From an uncultured Porphyromonas sp. (GTDB lineage Bacteria; Bacteroidota; Bacteroidia; Bacteroidales; Porphyromonadaceae): DNA of 6,587 bases. The stretch's first letter is position 1. Each line of letters begins with the position of its first letter. Below are positions 6,539 through 6,587 of this stretch, piece by piece. The stretch spans positions 1 to 6,587 of the forward strand of contig CAMIEW010000051.1 of the NCBI GenBank assembly GCA_946222055.1, read 5' to 3'. Position numbers and translations under genes: made by a program. The notes below the pieces were generated by a model. It made no database searches. It was given only the letters and a program-made list of their open reading frames with translations, and was not told the origin of the DNA.

Positions 6539-6587
6539 CAAAAAAAGCCAGAGCGGCAAAAAAAACGTGTTTGTCTATGGGTGAAAC

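Larger units (their letters stand above)
6207..6587. other. Non-coding upstream/leader region of the susC operon
   Basis: These 381 bases hold no gene I can support on either strand. The region is AT-richer than the coding part and has homopolymer A runs (6540-6546 and 6558-6565) and short palindromes. Stops interrupt most frames. One minus-strand frame is open from the window edge to a TAA at 6474-6476 (37 codons), but it runs through poly-T tracts and resembles no protein I know. The region most likely contains the operon promoter, operator sites and a long 5' untranslated leader. Confidence 0.7.

Noticed and set aside
6474..6587. Minus-strand frame open from the right edge to TAA, possible tail of an upstream gene
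   Set aside because: Only 37 codons, running through T8 and T7 tracts, with no recognisable sequence. Such an opening is expected by chance.
6577..6587. Plus-strand ATG at the right edge as the start of a divergent gene
   Set aside because: Only three full codons are visible, with no clear ribosome-binding site. The nearest -7-like box (GATATTTG, 6501-6508) has a mismatch and no -33 element.
1..6587. Insertion sequence, CRISPR array, tRNA or rRNA
   Set aside because: No transposase, terminal repeats, regularly spaced repeats or RNA gene signatures were seen on either strand.

Overview
The window looks like part of a Bacteroidota chromosome, most likely order Bacteroidales. It carries a SusC/RagA-type TonB-dependent transporter followed directly by a SusD/RagB-type lipoprotein, a pair confined to that phylum. 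Lipoprotein signals end in ...SC, and Shine-Dalgarno sequences are mostly absent. The roughly balanced base composition of the genes would suit Porphyromonas or a relative better than an AT-rich Bacteroides, but that genus guess is only an inference.

All recognisable genes lie on the minus strand and read from right to left, with gaps of 19, 23 and 28 nt, so they are probably one operon. From 5' to 3' on that strand they are: a SusC/RagA-family outer-membrane transporter (2865-6206, 1113 aa); a SusD/RagB-family surface lipoprotein (1244-2845, 533 aa); a zinc metallohydrolase lipoprotein with an HExxHxxH motif (45-1220, 391 aa), matching the type called substrate import-associated zinc metallohydrolase (Peptidase_Mx1-like); and the first codons of a probable fourth gene (1-16) cut by the window edge.

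To the right of susC, 6207-6587 has no supportable gene. It is AT-richer and serves as the upstream/leader region. It contains two imperfect Bacteroidota-type promoter candidates, short palindromes, an imperfect direct repeat with 30-bp spacing and two A-tracts.

Proposed working model: the SusD lipoprotein lids the extracellular face of the SusC barrel and captures substrate, TonB energises import, and the metallohydrolase, probably surface-exposed, trims or releases the substrate. No glycoside hydrolase, polysaccharide lyase or sulfatase is visible. With a putative peptidase in the operon, a peptide- or protein-derived ligand (as for RagAB of P. gingivalis) is more attractive than a glycan, but the substrate cannot be read from sequence. 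The families are known; the least explained parts are the lipoprotein's hydrolase substrate, its C-terminal CxxC and the control region upstream of susC.
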